From Stenocarpella maydis (taxonomy: Eukaryota; Ascomycota; Sordariomycetes; Diaporthales; Diaporthaceae): DNA of 64,000 nucleotides. Both the position numbers and the translations under genes were made by a program. Numbering within the stretch: position 1 is the first letter of the stretch; each line of letters begins with the position of its first letter. A model generated the notes under the pieces. The model searched no databases. It saw only the letters and a program-made list of their open reading frames with translations, and had not been told where the DNA came from. Shown here one piece after another: positions 35,334-46,290 of the stretch. The stretch covers positions 129,637-193,636 of the forward strand of contig NQMI01000037.1 of NCBI GenBank assembly GCA_002270565.1, in the 5' to 3' direction.

Positions 35334-36274
35334 TCAGGGCCTGGGCCTCTGGTCCCTGCTGCTGCCATACTCGTGGTCACCAGGCAGCTCCACGGGCACC
35401 TCCCCGTCGTTGCCCATCTCATTCGCACGGTCGTTCCCCGGTGCCTCGGCCACGTCCGGCATGGATTGCAGTTCGTGTGACGGCTGATGCGACTCGAGCA
35501 TGTTGATGAGATGCCCCTTGTCGTCCTCTTCCTCCTTCCTCCTGGCCCCGGCTGCATCTCTTACGCCCGATTCCTCTATCTCTCTCCTCTTCCTCTCCCG
35601 TTGCCTAGGCCGGAACCAGAAGAAGTAGGCTGACACTGCTGCGATGATCCCTAGGCCACAGACGCTGCCGACCACTGCCCCTGCTATGGCGCCACCTGAG
35701 ATGCGGTCAGAGGTTGCGACGGACACAGCCGACGCCGAAGCTGTGGACGATGCTGAAGCTCCTGACGATGCTGAAGCTGTCGGGGATGCCGGTGGCGATG
35801 CCGAGGTCGACGAGGAGCCATCAGGCGAGGTGCACATGTCTATGCTGTAGTAGACCCATGATGCGTTGTAGCAGTTCGAGATATACCCTATCTCCGCCTC
35901 GCCCGAGCATATGTCGGACGTCGTGTCTTTCAGATAGATGGTTGCTGGGGGTACCGGTCAGCAAGCGCAACAGCCCGTCTGCGAACCGGCCAGGCACCGG
36001 GGACCGCAAGGCCCTCGTGATGGAGGGCCTGTCTGGAGGAAGAGGACGTACGGTTACAGCCTGCATCGAGGGCCGTGAACATAAAAGACTGAACGTCCGC
36101 ATTAGCCGCCCCCGCGATGTTGGTACACAGGCCATCCGGATAGCCGTTATTCCCAGCGAGCCTGGTCAGTGGCACCTGGCATTTCGCATCCGCAAAAGTA
36201 GCCAGCGTCGACGCGGCGACGCTGGCGCCGCTGCAGAAGAGCAGGCACAATGCGGTGCGCAGTTGTGACGGCAT
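35334..36274 (-). CDS. Single-pass plasma-membrane protein with Cys-rich ectodomain
   Basis: Two minus-strand exons (36274-36052 and 35944-35334) give 277 residues. A signal peptide (about 1-21) is followed by a Cys-rich ectodomain to about residue 115, with CQVPL, GLCTNIAG, AGCN, DICSG, SNCYNASW and IDMC. A Ser/Ala/Thr/Pro-rich stalk (about 115-155) precedes one transmembrane helix (about 160-185: AIAGAVVGSVCGLGIIAAVS) with a following RPRQRERKRR basic stop-transfer. The cytoplasmic tail is charged. The layout is that of fungal Mid2/WSC-like surface sensors and SKG6-type proteins, but the ectodomain is not a WSC domain I can recognise. The start ATG at 36274 gives a complete signal peptide. 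The intron is 107 nt. The gene lies at the edge of the AT-rich island. Function is unknown. Confidence 0.82.
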
Positions 36275-38309
36275 TTTGAGACGCAGGTGATGTGGGGTTA
36301 AGCCCTAGGCTAGTACCTAGATGTGCTTAGGGCAAGGCGCTCTGATTCTTCATTGAAAGAAGAGGACTGTCGAGGAAGAAAGGGAGGCCGGAGAGAAGAT
36401 AAGCAAGGCACGGTTCGTACTGGGGGCGGAGGAAGGTGGCGGGCTTTGCCCTGCGAGGGGCTGCCGGGGTCCGCAGGAGATGATCCTTGGCCTGCATGTA
36501 CGGTTGTGACTGAATGGTGTAATTCCGACCTCGCCCGACCATCGTCTGCTACCCAAGACCCTCTGCCTGTCGCCTGAGGTGTGCCATGTGTCTCGCGCTG
36601 CGGCAACGCAGGCAGGACAGGCCATCTCTGTGCTCTTGTCCCCGCGTCCAGATCGCAGCGGCGAGGTGCCAACCGAGCCGAGGGATGTACACGACTCGGT
36701 ACTGCGTAAGGCAAATCTCGTGGATTATTCACGCCGGCAAGCCAGTCTGCAGGATTGTGGGGCGTCGCAGAACCCCAGTCCCTGGTGTTACGAGGGCACC
36801 TGTGCTGGGGATATAGTGTACACTACTGATATCCCTGACGAGCGAGTCTCGCCGCGGCCTAGTCGCTCAGCTCTCTGTGAAGGGTCCTGCAGGCTCATTT
36901 GGGACCGACGAATGAGAGGCTGGCCACGATGGCCTGCATGGCGCAACACCATGCCAAATCCCCAAAATCTCCCCGGCTCTTGGCGGAAGAGAAGGCCCCC
37001 TTTTGCGCTGGCGGGGCCCGCCCGCGACCGGCAGAGACGTGTGGGACGGCGCAGCTTGCTTTTCCTCTGGGGCCCAACACGGATTATCCGGACCCTTGTG
37101 CTTGAGGCTCAAATGGCGCGTTGACGTCGGCCTCGAGACGCGCGGCGCGACGGCTGCTGTCGTTTCCTGGCATGCTTCCGCCTGGTCTCTTCGCACTAGG
37201 CAGGCAGCGGCCGCTAGACATGGCGGCCCGCTGTGTCGTAAATGCCGGTACTGAGGCCCCAGGGCTGCTGATGGCCTGTCTTCCTCCCGTGCCTGTAAGC
37301 ATCTTTGGCTTATATGCTTGACTGCGATGTTGCGGTGCTCTCCGCCCCCAAAAGCCAGATGGATGCGCATGGTAAGGGGCATACGTGCGAGCACCTTGAT
37401 GTGTGTCAGAGAGATTAGATCGCGGCATCATCATGCGCTGACAGTGACGACCTCCCCAGTGCGATATTTGTACAAGATACGTTATCGTTGTCTGGGGGCT
37501 GAGGCGTACCCTTGGATAAAAAAGCAGCAATAGGCTGAGGACCCCATACCCTGTCTGTTCTAGTTCCTACGGAGGTCCCCCCCCCCCGGACGTGCTTGAA
37601 TTAAGCCTTTCAATACTTGCATCTCTGGCACACTTGGTAGGGTCTCCGTTGAGCTGGATAAAGGCTTCTCCAACGAAAAGAGTAGCTCCAACCGTGTTTT
37701 CTAGCGGCTCAAGCAGCCTTCCCCACGCATGATCATGACCGAAGGATGCAGCCAACGCCAGAGCTGCACGAGGCCCGCTGCCCGGCACAGTGGGAGGTTT
37801 GCAATGTCGAATGGGGTGCCACACGATCCATGGAAAGGATGGCACCCTCAACTGTCATATTTTTATATTTTATTTCAGACCCTTATTTGGGCTTGTACTG
37901 CCGAACTTCTCTGACTACGGGGGGTAACCGGGCTGAATTTAGAGCGGGTGCCAAGGCCCACACGGACATCGAGAAGCAAGGTGATTGGAATTCATTCAAT
38001 GGACTAGACAAAGTTCGGAGGCTTGACCAATGCTAAATGACATGTACCAAGATAGAAACTAGGAGGGATTGGAAGGGTGAAATGTAGCGAGGAGACACCA
38101 ACCGACCTCCCAAGGGGGCTGCAAGAAACATTTCAAGACACATCAATCTCAACGTGCAGACCACAACTCTCCTAAAGCAGCGCGTGTGGCAAGGGGAAGC
38201 AAGGAACATTTGTAAGGTCGTGAGCTCGTGATTCTCTTCGGCAGGGCGCAGAGTTCCAGCAAGACAGTGCGAGAAACTGGTCGTAAAACCCGCCACGCCC
38301 CCTGGGTCT
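36275..38309. other. Intergenic, no gene supported
   Basis: ORFs up to 180 codons overlap on both strands without family motifs. A minus-strand opening at 37567-37851 has a somewhat protein-like middle (about 37600-37750) but no start or splice context. A C run at about 37578 interrupts it. Confidence 0.45.
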
Positions 38310-39440
38310 TCACATCGTCTTCCTCTGGCAACTGCCTTTGTTTGTGTGGCGCTTCAGGCGGTCCTTCCTGTCGCACACAAAGTCACAATCTTTGCACTTG
38401 AATCCCATCTTCTTCCTGGAGAGGTAGGAGAACTCGGGGTTCTCCTTGTCTAGCTGTCGGTGGTGTACGAGGATATGTCGGTCACGCTCTTTATTTTGAG
38501 GAAACCTCTTTTGGCAGGACTCGCGCGGGCAGGGTATAGGGAGATCGTGAGTCCGGCCTTTGGTTTATTAGCTGTCCGTCACAGATTTGGTATTCTGGAT
38601 ATCCGGATAGAGCTTGGGATAGAAAGAGAAACCTATAGCACGCACGGTGTTTCCTATCGCTGACGGTTAGCAACAGCAAGTGAGATCGTAGGAGAAGGTC
38701 TTGCGTGTTGCCTTTGCGAGTGGGAGCTCAACGTTAACTCACCTGTATGCCTCCTTCGTAAATTTCTTTTGGCAATCGCCGCAAGTATACAAGTCGGCGG
38801 ATGAGACTACAGTGGGTGAATTCGTGCTCCCTGAACTGGGTGGCTGGGTTGTTGGGATGTTATTAGTGGTAGCGGTGGAGGTTAAGAAGTTATTTTCATT
38901 ATCCAGAAGCGGAGCAGCTGGGTTAGAGGCCTGTACAGGGCCGGGGCCCTCCAAAATTGGCATTTCCGCGTTTGCGTGGAGGGGTAAAGTATTGATGAAC
39001 GCCGCTTGGTCCTGGTGCTGGAAATCGTCGCCGGTGCCTTGGCTTGTGTGAGGGGACTATGCCCCCTCAGCCAGAACACCACGAGACAAATTGATAACAC
39101 CAGTGTTCAAATATTGCGCATCCGCGGAATGTCTCGGGCCATCGAGACCCGTGCAAAGCTCCGGCTGTTGGTTATCAAAGATACCAGTCCCACCAGAAGC
39201 GGCCTGGCCCCCTATTAATTGAGGGTTAATACAAGGTCCTTCGGGGAACCCTCGCGATGCCGGGAACCCTCCGGAGTCGTCAGATCCATTAATCATGGGA
39301 TCATGGTAAGTGATATGATGTGCGCCATGGCCTGTGCCATGAGCACGTCGGCTGGGCCTGTCCCGGTTGCGATTGGACGCCATCCGGGCTCGAAATGCAA
39401 CAGTCCAGCCCTGGGCAGAGACCACATCTACGGCTGTCAT
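38310..39440 (-). CDS. C2H2 zinc-finger protein with a 14-nt micro-exon
   Basis: The proposed model has four minus-strand exons (39440-39101, 39037-38743, 38659-38646, 38557-38310) and 298 residues. The N-terminal two thirds are low-complexity. The zinc-finger part assembles only if a 14-nt exon is included. It joins CGDCQKKFTKEAY to SDRKHRRTH, making finger 1 (C-x2-C-x13-H-x3-H). Next is CPRESCQKRFPQ..., finger 2 (C-x4-C-x12-H-x4-H), then CKDCDFVCDRKDRLKRH ending in C (C-x2-C-x12-H-x5-C). All four junctions agree in phase and use GT/AG. A later ATG (MASNRNRD) is possible. It is probably a DNA-binding nuclear protein; target unknown. Without the micro-exon the gene looks broken, so an alternative reading is a decaying gene. 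Confidence 0.65.
38646..38659 (-). other. 14-nt micro-exon of the C2H2 gene
   Basis: It is flanked by CAG on its 5' side and GTGCGT on its 3' side (minus strand). It supplies the bases that turn split codons into S-DRKH-R, providing the first zinc-binding His. Introns on either side are 83 and 88 nt. Confidence 0.6.
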
Positions 39441-40707
39441 TGCTTGTGAGTCTAGAACTCACAAGTGCTGTCATTGGATTTGGACCGGGCCTTTACATAC
39501 TGTGTCAGCGCTTGGGAATGTTCCTGGAGCAGGCTAGAGACAAATTTCCGCGGTCTACCCAGTCAGTTTCCACAGCAAGCGTTCGCGTGGACCTTGGAGA
39601 CTTACAAGCCCCCTAGATACGCCCACTGGTTCAATCCACGCGCGTGAGCAGGTGCTGGAGAGCACACTCGCAAGCTCGTAATGCAGGATGAGGTTACTCT
39701 TGGGCACAGTGAGAGTTTGGAGGAAGGGGTCTGAGCCGAAAGGATTCAGGGAAACAAGAGTGGAGCCATCCACGAGGAAACGCCTGGGTGGTTGTGCATG
39801 TTTAACCATCAGCGTCTTCATGGTGGCTCCAGTTCCGATGCGGGAGGCCTACCTATGCACGCAGTCAGCACTCATATCGCAGGCGCTCCATGGAAATCTG
39901 TCGCTTTCGATGCACGCCGGCTGCCTATGGTCTGAGAGCTGTTCGGTCTTGCGTGTGTGGTTGGATGACTTGCACTGCCTCAGTAGGCCTCAAGCATTGG
40001 GGCCGACGAGGCAGACTCAGATAATTGTGTGGAACCAACACCAAGGGAAAGAGGAGGTGATACTAACCCCGGTCTTGGGCTGAAAGATGCTCAGATGTAC
40101 CAATAGAAACGCCCCGCGGTAGGCCTCACGCATGCAGGTGCCTCGGTGAGTGTGTGTGTGTGGGTGATTGGGGCCCCACTGGCTACTTAGTCATCCAGTA
40201 AGACCCACTCGCCCACACCCTCTAGTACTTAAGACCTTCTTCCTCGAACCCCTCCAACCCTTCCCCATACATAGAAGGTAGCGCCGACTTAAACTTAATT
40301 GACATATTAAGGACAGCTGCCTTGTCTCTGTATCCCCTCTCGTGACTCTCTTCTTCGTGATGCCCTCTTCGTGAGGCCCTCTTCTTCGTGAGGCCCTCTT
40401 CTTCGTGAGGCCCTCTTCTTCGTGAGGCCCTCTTTATTAGGGCCCTCTTCATTAGGCCTTATTCGTTGAGGTCCGTTGAGGCCCTCTTCGTCAGGCCCTC
40501 TTCACTATCGCCCTCTTTGCTGCCGCCTTTTTCGCTGGGGCCCCTTTACCTAAAGTACGTAAGCTTCGATTTACTTCCTGCTCTGCTGATTCCTTGGCCG
40601 CTAGAGATTGATGATTAGTCTAGGGCTGGCAATTCTACTAGCGGCCCACGGTCTATTTTACCATACCACTTTCTGATAATATCACTGAACCGTCTCGGAC
40701 ATCAGAC
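39441..40707. other. Intergenic between C2H2 gene and deaminase
   Basis: It is divergent spacing between the minus-strand C2H2 gene and the plus-strand deaminase. A minus-strand opening (39555-39821) has no recognisable content. The 17-bp repeat at 40372-40438 is the main structure. Confidence 0.45.
40372..40438. repeat. 17-bp tandem repeat (TGAGGCCCTCTTCTTCG)
   Basis: Three perfect head-to-tail copies (40372-40388, 40389-40405, 40406-40422) and a partial fourth are flanked on both sides by degenerate GGCCCTCTTC units reaching from about 40355 to 40520. Confidence 0.88.
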
Positions 40708-42528
40708 ATGCCCTACATACAAGGTGAGAGTGCTGGAGTGACCCAGTCGGGAATAAGAAGTGATATTGATTCTCAGCAGGAAGTTGTGCATCCCCCGAGA
40801 GTGCTCTCGTGCCCTTGGGGAAGCTTCAGAGGCGGTTTTATGAGCCACTTGTTCTGTTGCTTGCCCTCACTCAGGCATGTATGCACAACTATGCCAATAG
40901 GACTCCGGAACCGGCAAATGAAGTCCCATCTCACTCATCGGAAGATATGTTCAAAGACTATGTCAACAAGTTGTGTCAGATTTGTGTCAACAAGCCTGGT
41001 GGTGGTACCGTGACAGCGATTTCCGTACTCCAATATCCAGACCATATACAATAGTAAGCGAGGCCATCTGCTTATTCTTTGGTCCTGGCCTCTGCGCATC
41101 CCTCGGGCTACACTGCGTCCAATATTGCTCCGATCTTTCCTGCAACCTCGCATTGTTCGGGGAAAGCCAGGGGGGCTGATGAGGTTGCTAGTCGCTTTGC
41201 GTCAAATCAGCGGTCCGAGAACAACCTCGAGAAAGTGAAGAGTCATCTTGATAAAATCCTCGAGGACCTGAAAGGGTACACTGCGCAAACTTCAAAAACT
41301 CTCTTGGCTTGCATCTTGAAGAAAATTGTTGCTTTCAACCGACCCAGACTACAAGTTTATGTCAGGCACCTCTCTCAAAAAATCCCGCTGTGTCTAGAGG
41401 CGGCCAAGGTTCCAACGGATTTATCTGACAAGCTTAAGTTGCTTGAGGACTTGGCTCTGAAGGCAGACGACCGAGACCTCGAGGAGCATAAATGTAAGCA
41501 AACTCCCTAGGACCTTGGTAAGCAAGGATGAGACTGACTCTTGCAAAGTCTTCAAAGCTTGTGTGAGCCTTATGCTGTTCATCAAGGACTTCACCAAGTC
41601 TCCCCTGTACCAAAAGCTACGAGAGAAGGCGGGTGCGGCCAGTGGGGAGCTGTCGCCATGGGCTGAGCTACGCCACAGCGCCGGGAGGCTCCTGTCGTAT
41701 TTCCAAGCCTCCAAAACCCTCATTGAAGCTCGAAAGAAATGGGAATGTCTGTTCCATGACTTTGAGGTAGACTTTGTCTACTCATCAAAACCAATCAGCA
41801 ACCCCGTCAACTGCAAGAAGGTCAACGCAGGGGCCATTATCGGCCGCATGACGGGGGACGAGACCGAGATACGTAAAAACAGGGCCCACGCCGAGACACT
41901 ACAGAAGTTCAACCTCGATTCGAAAATTCAGGAACAGGCCGGAAAATCCTCATTCAAGCCAGTAGTCCATGCCGAGGTCCTTGTACACCAGTCCATCATC
42001 GAAGAGTCCAGCCCAAACATCCCGCACCAGTCCCAGTTCTTCGAAGGGTACAAGTACATCGGGTCCAGCAAGCCGACGTGCCGCCTCTGCGACTACTACT
42101 TCGACGCCTCCACCACCGGCTTCGACGTCCGCAAGACGCATGGCAACCTCTATATCAACTGGCGTGCCCCGGACGTTTATTCTCACCAGGGCGATGTGGC
42201 GGCCAAGCAGAGGAAACAGGTCCTGATGCGTGTGCTAGAGAGGGTCCGCGACGACGCCTTTCGCACGCTGGCCGAGAAGGTCCCGGAGAGGAAGACCCAT
42301 GACTCCAACACGGACCCGACTTTCCCTGCGCGGAACCACGGCACCAGTATAGGCTTTGATGGGGGATGGGGTGACGCAGACCTGGAAGATGTGTCCTCGG
42401 CCATGGGCCAGCTAGATGTGAGCGAGTCCTCTGGGGAGGACAGGGAAGCCCAAACCGAGACACCACCATGCAGAGCTGCTTCAGGCTTTGATGGGGACGA
42501 CGATGACGGCGGGGCCCGGCTTTGGTGA
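40708..42528 (+). CDS. OTT_1508-like deaminase-fold protein
   Basis: Four exons (40708-40723, 40780-41053, 41192-41493, 41549-42528) give 523 residues. The N-terminal half is helical (LGKLQRRFYEPLVLLLALTQAC; KLCQICVNKPGGGTVTA). The C-terminal half holds the deaminase signature: HAEVLV with His338 and Glu340, then KYIGSSKPTCRLCDYYF with Cys375 and Cys378, then THGNLYINWRAPD. HAE plus C-x2-C is the zinc-binding and proton-shuttling arrangement of the cytidine-deaminase fold, and the surrounding words fit the fungal OTT_1508 group (Pfam OTT_1508_deam). That group is large and lineage-specific in fungi, with no firmly known substrate, and has been proposed to descend from bacterial polymorphic-toxin deaminases. 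The tail is acidic. Exon 1 is only 16 nt. Skipping any intron leaves stops. Zinc-site residues are complete, so activity is plausible. Confidence 0.85.
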
Positions 42529-44620
42529 GGCACAGGTACGCAGTGGACTGGCAGGCAGTTGAGAGACATGAAGCATACGAAAGGTGGTTTCGCGTTGGCA
42601 CTTTAGCAAGTGTGTTGTTGCTCGTTCGACTTGAGGCCAGGAGCCCACAACACCCATCTAGCCCTCATTTAAAGCAAGTCCAGGGTGTCAAGCTGTGTGC
42701 ACCCACTATGATGTCTCCGGAGTGGCCAGCTGGAAACAGTATTTCAAAACACAATACGTGTTAGAGACGAACATAAGCTAACCACTATCCACAGCTCGTC
42801 AGGTCGCGGCTCTCGCGCATCGTCTAGATGCATGCAGACATATGGAACCTCCAGATGACAGCTCTGAGCGGACCAGTCACCAAATCATGTGCGTACGAGC
42901 ACACAACGTTTCGAAAAATTGATAGTTGTGGCTTTCTCATGGCACGCAGTAGAGGGCGAAGCGCGCTGAGTTTCCGGCACCGCCATTGCCTCTTTGAAAC
43001 CTACAGGCACTGCCGCCATTCGCGCTCCACACGCCCCATAGCTATTTGCTATTTGCTCTGATGGCCTACCTATTTACCATGCATGAACCTTGCGTCGTTT
43101 AGAGGATATACTTACACAGGTATACATCACTGGACGGAACAACACCCGGGCGCCTGTTAGAGAAGACGGACATTGGTCTCGGAGAATCCGGTGGTTGAAA
43201 GTAACGCGACGTACATATTCTGTCACCTCCATCCTCCCTTGAGAGGAGTTGTCCAGTCTAGGAATTCGGGTAGCCACTTGGCATACCAGCCATCCTAGAC
43301 CGTCAAATTGTTTGGACGCAATGTGAAATATGCACAGCACACAAGTCGCAGCTCTTGGCTCACGTCGCCTGTCCGGGCTGGAGGCACGCCATCAGGCGGT
43401 TGGTGTCTCTCCACGCTTGCCCCCAAAAGTAAGACTTGCTCTGAGAGCACTGCCAAGTCACACCGAACTGTGTTCTCCACAAAACTACAGCACGACTCGA
43501 GAATGCACCGAGACAGACCGTTGTGCATACTCGTGTTTTCAATCAAGGCCGCGTGTGGCGATTATCCCACGCTGAGCGGGAATCGGAGAGTGAGTAGGAA
43601 TCTATACACCGATACTTTGGCTAAAAAAAAAACCAATCTCCTAATCGGCTTGATCCGAGTCGATCGGTGAGATCTGCGCCCATCAATGGAAAACAGGCAT
43701 GCGGTCCAGAATAAACCACACACCAGGTGGGAACGAGACTGCCTCTGCGACCCGGATGGTCAGGATGGTGTTTGGAGCAACCAGCTCACCTGCATGATGC
43801 CCCTCACACACAGGTTGCGGATCCGCCGGCCGCATTGCATCTCAGTACCGCCGAGGCACGGCCACGAGCAGGATGCTCCTCCCATGATGGCTCCACTACC
43901 GTCTCTGAGTGGATATCGGCCCTTTCCTTCGTCGTCGAGTCGCGCAGCCCAGGCCAGGGCACATGCCAGTCGACGCTCACTTGGTTTGATCCTCCGGACT
44001 GTCGCTCCTATTTATGCAGGCCCATAGAATCTTGGGGCCGGTCGCGTGAGGAAGGTTCTGTGCGGACACCAGAGGCTGGTGGTAGCGATGGTGGGTGCTG
44101 ATATCTCGCTAGGCATGTGAGAGGTGACCACTCGCTTGTTGACTCACACCAAAGGATGAAGGCCCCAACAAAGCATGCTCGGATGAGACGGCCTCGTCAG
44201 AATCGCTCTTTTTGGAAGGCACTGGAGATCCGCAGTGACTCCTCTGAGCGGCTCTCATCGTTCAGTGTCGGCTCGGCCTGTGAATACATGCCCCCGGTGT
44301 GTAGGTCTAGGTATCGAGTCTCACCTCGGGACGCCGGTAGTGACTGAGGTAGCAACTTGGCGTGCTGTGTATGTGTGTGGTTGACCTGATTGCCTGACCG
44401 TTTGTGGTGACATTTCCCATGCCTAAGGCCCTTTTGGCCCGTGCACAATGTTGAAGCCACCTCTCATCTGGCCGCAGCGGCCCGCCGTCAACCAACCAAC
44501 GTCAGCGCCGTCTTGGTTGGATGTAGTCAACCTTGCAACTTACACGTCTCCGGTCTGGTCGTGCACCCAACAAGTGTCCATCTCGCAAACTTCATGTGAG
44601 CCAGAACAGTGCTTAGCGGC
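42529..44620. other. Intergenic, no gene recognised
   Basis: Short overlapping ORFs only. The last 100-200 bases are probably the leader of the Yos9 gene. Confidence 0.5.
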
Positions 44621-46290
44621 ATGATGCGCCGTCTCAACCTCGTTCTCCTAGCCAGCCTGCAGCTGTGCAGAGCTCGGCAGCCCGGATTCAGCATCCACGA
44701 TGACATGCTGGCTTATCCCCAGGTAAACAAGCCGTTGCTATCCCCTGGTCGCTCTCCCATCGGCGCGCGCTCGCATGCTGATCCTCAGCTGCACAGTTTG
44801 AAGTCGTCTTCCCAGATAGCATAATACTCGACAACGACGCACAACGGATCATAGAATCATCAAGATCCGCGCAGACCACCTATACTGCCGATTTCTCCTC
44901 GCAGACCGAACTCACCAGCCAGACCCGCGAGTCCGCGGCGGCAGACGCCGGTCGTGATGGCGATCCGGAGGACGGCATGCCTGAAGTCTCCGAGGAGTTC
45001 GAAATAATCAATATTCCGCCATCGAGGTTTCTCTGTTCGGTCCCCGTCCTCGCGCCACCGCCCGCCCCCAACCAGACGGCGACAGACCTGGCAAAGGCAG
45101 AAGAGGCGCGCGAGCTTGCCCGGGCGAACACGCGAGGGTGGGAGCTCATGAGCGACCTTGAGAACCAGTGCCTCTACTTTGTGTCAGGCTGGTGGAGTTA
45201 CAAGTTTTGCTACGGCCAGGATATCGTCCAGTTCCATGCGCTCCCAACCAACATAAAAGGCGGCCTTCCGGCACGAGACCCACATAGCCAGGAGTACGTC
45301 CTGGGCAGGGTGCAACAACCCCCCAGCACCAAGAAGAATAGGAAGCAGACCAAGGAGCTACAGACGGACACGGATGGCCAGCAGGCCGACTTCAAGCCTC
45401 CTCCACACAGCGAGCTGCAGGTCAAGGGCGACCAGCGCTACCTAGTCCAGCGCATGGCGGGTGGCACAGTTTGCGATCTCACGGAACGGGAGAGGACCAT
45501 CGAGGTCCAGTACCACTGCAACCCGGGGTCGACGGTCGACCGCATCGGGTGGATCAAGGAGATTACCACATGTTCTTACCTCATGCTAGTTCACACGCCT
45601 CGCCTGTGCGAGGATGTAGCATTCCTACCACCAAAGGAGACTCACGCCCACCCCATCAGCTGTCAGCGCATCTTCGATTCTGAAGATGAGGTCAACGCCT
45701 GGCGGCTGCGCAACAGCATCGAGGCCGCAGAGGCCGCGGGGACCATCCAAGGCCAGCAGGAGGAGGAGGGGGAGGAGGGGGCCGGCGAGAGCGAAGACGC
45801 TACGAGGAGACAGCCGGAGGCGCAGAACAAGAACAAGTTCAGCGGCATGGAGATAGGCGGCATCGTTATCGGCGGTAAGGAGCTCCATGGCACGGACGAC
45901 GGCCAGCCTCCGCCAAAGTTGAAGCCGCCGCGAGGATTCGTTGCGGGAAAGGGGGCGTCGGCCAAACCACTGATCGAGACGCTTGCCAGAGCTCTGAGCA
46001 AGGCGGATGGCGGGCAGGTGGAGATGATGACGGACGAAGGGCTCGAGAAGCGGAACCTGGATCCGGACACGATAGAGAAGTTCCGCAAGGAGCTGGAGCA
46101 GATCGCGGGAGACAACGCCTGGACACTCGAGGTGGTCGAGATACCAGGAGAGGCGCCAGAGATACGGGGCATTGTGGACGACGGGGAAGGAGACGGCGAG
46201 GACGAAGGCGAGGGTAGAGCCTCGGGCGGAGACGGAGACGGAGGCGAAGGCGAGGGAAGTGAAGAGAAGTTCTTCAAGGAGGAACTATGA
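44621..46290 (+). CDS. YOS9: Yos9/OS-9-type ER lectin (MRH domain)
   Basis: Two exons (44621-44722, 44797-46290) give 531 residues. A signal peptide (MMRRLNLVLLASLQLCRA) is followed by a splice restoring AYPQ-FEVVFPDS, the typical beginning of fungal Yos9. The mannose-6-phosphate-receptor-homology domain covers about residues 150-305: ENQCLYFVSGWWSYKFCY, DIVQFH, GGTVCDLTERERTIEVQYHC, WIKEITTCSYLMLVHTPRLC, with the Cys pairs and the Q/R/E/Y sugar-contact residues. The C-terminus is acidic and repetitive and ends KEEL, a probable variant of the HDEL/KDEL retrieval signal. Yos9 reads trimmed high-mannose glycans on misfolded proteins and passes them to the Hrd1-Hrd3 ERAD ligase in the ER lumen. 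A second ATG at 44624 is equally possible. Confidence 0.93.

Noticed and set aside
37567..37851. 94-codon minus-strand ORF with a protein-like middle
   Set aside because: It has no recognisable family, ends in a C-run-derived Gly/Pro tail and lacks splice or start context.
39584..39643. tRNA-like arrangement (GGTTCAATCC loop word with a complementary CGCGTGGA/TCCACGCG stem)
   Set aside because: At about 60 bases it is too short for a tRNA, and D-arm and anticodon arms cannot be drawn. It is a simple hairpin.
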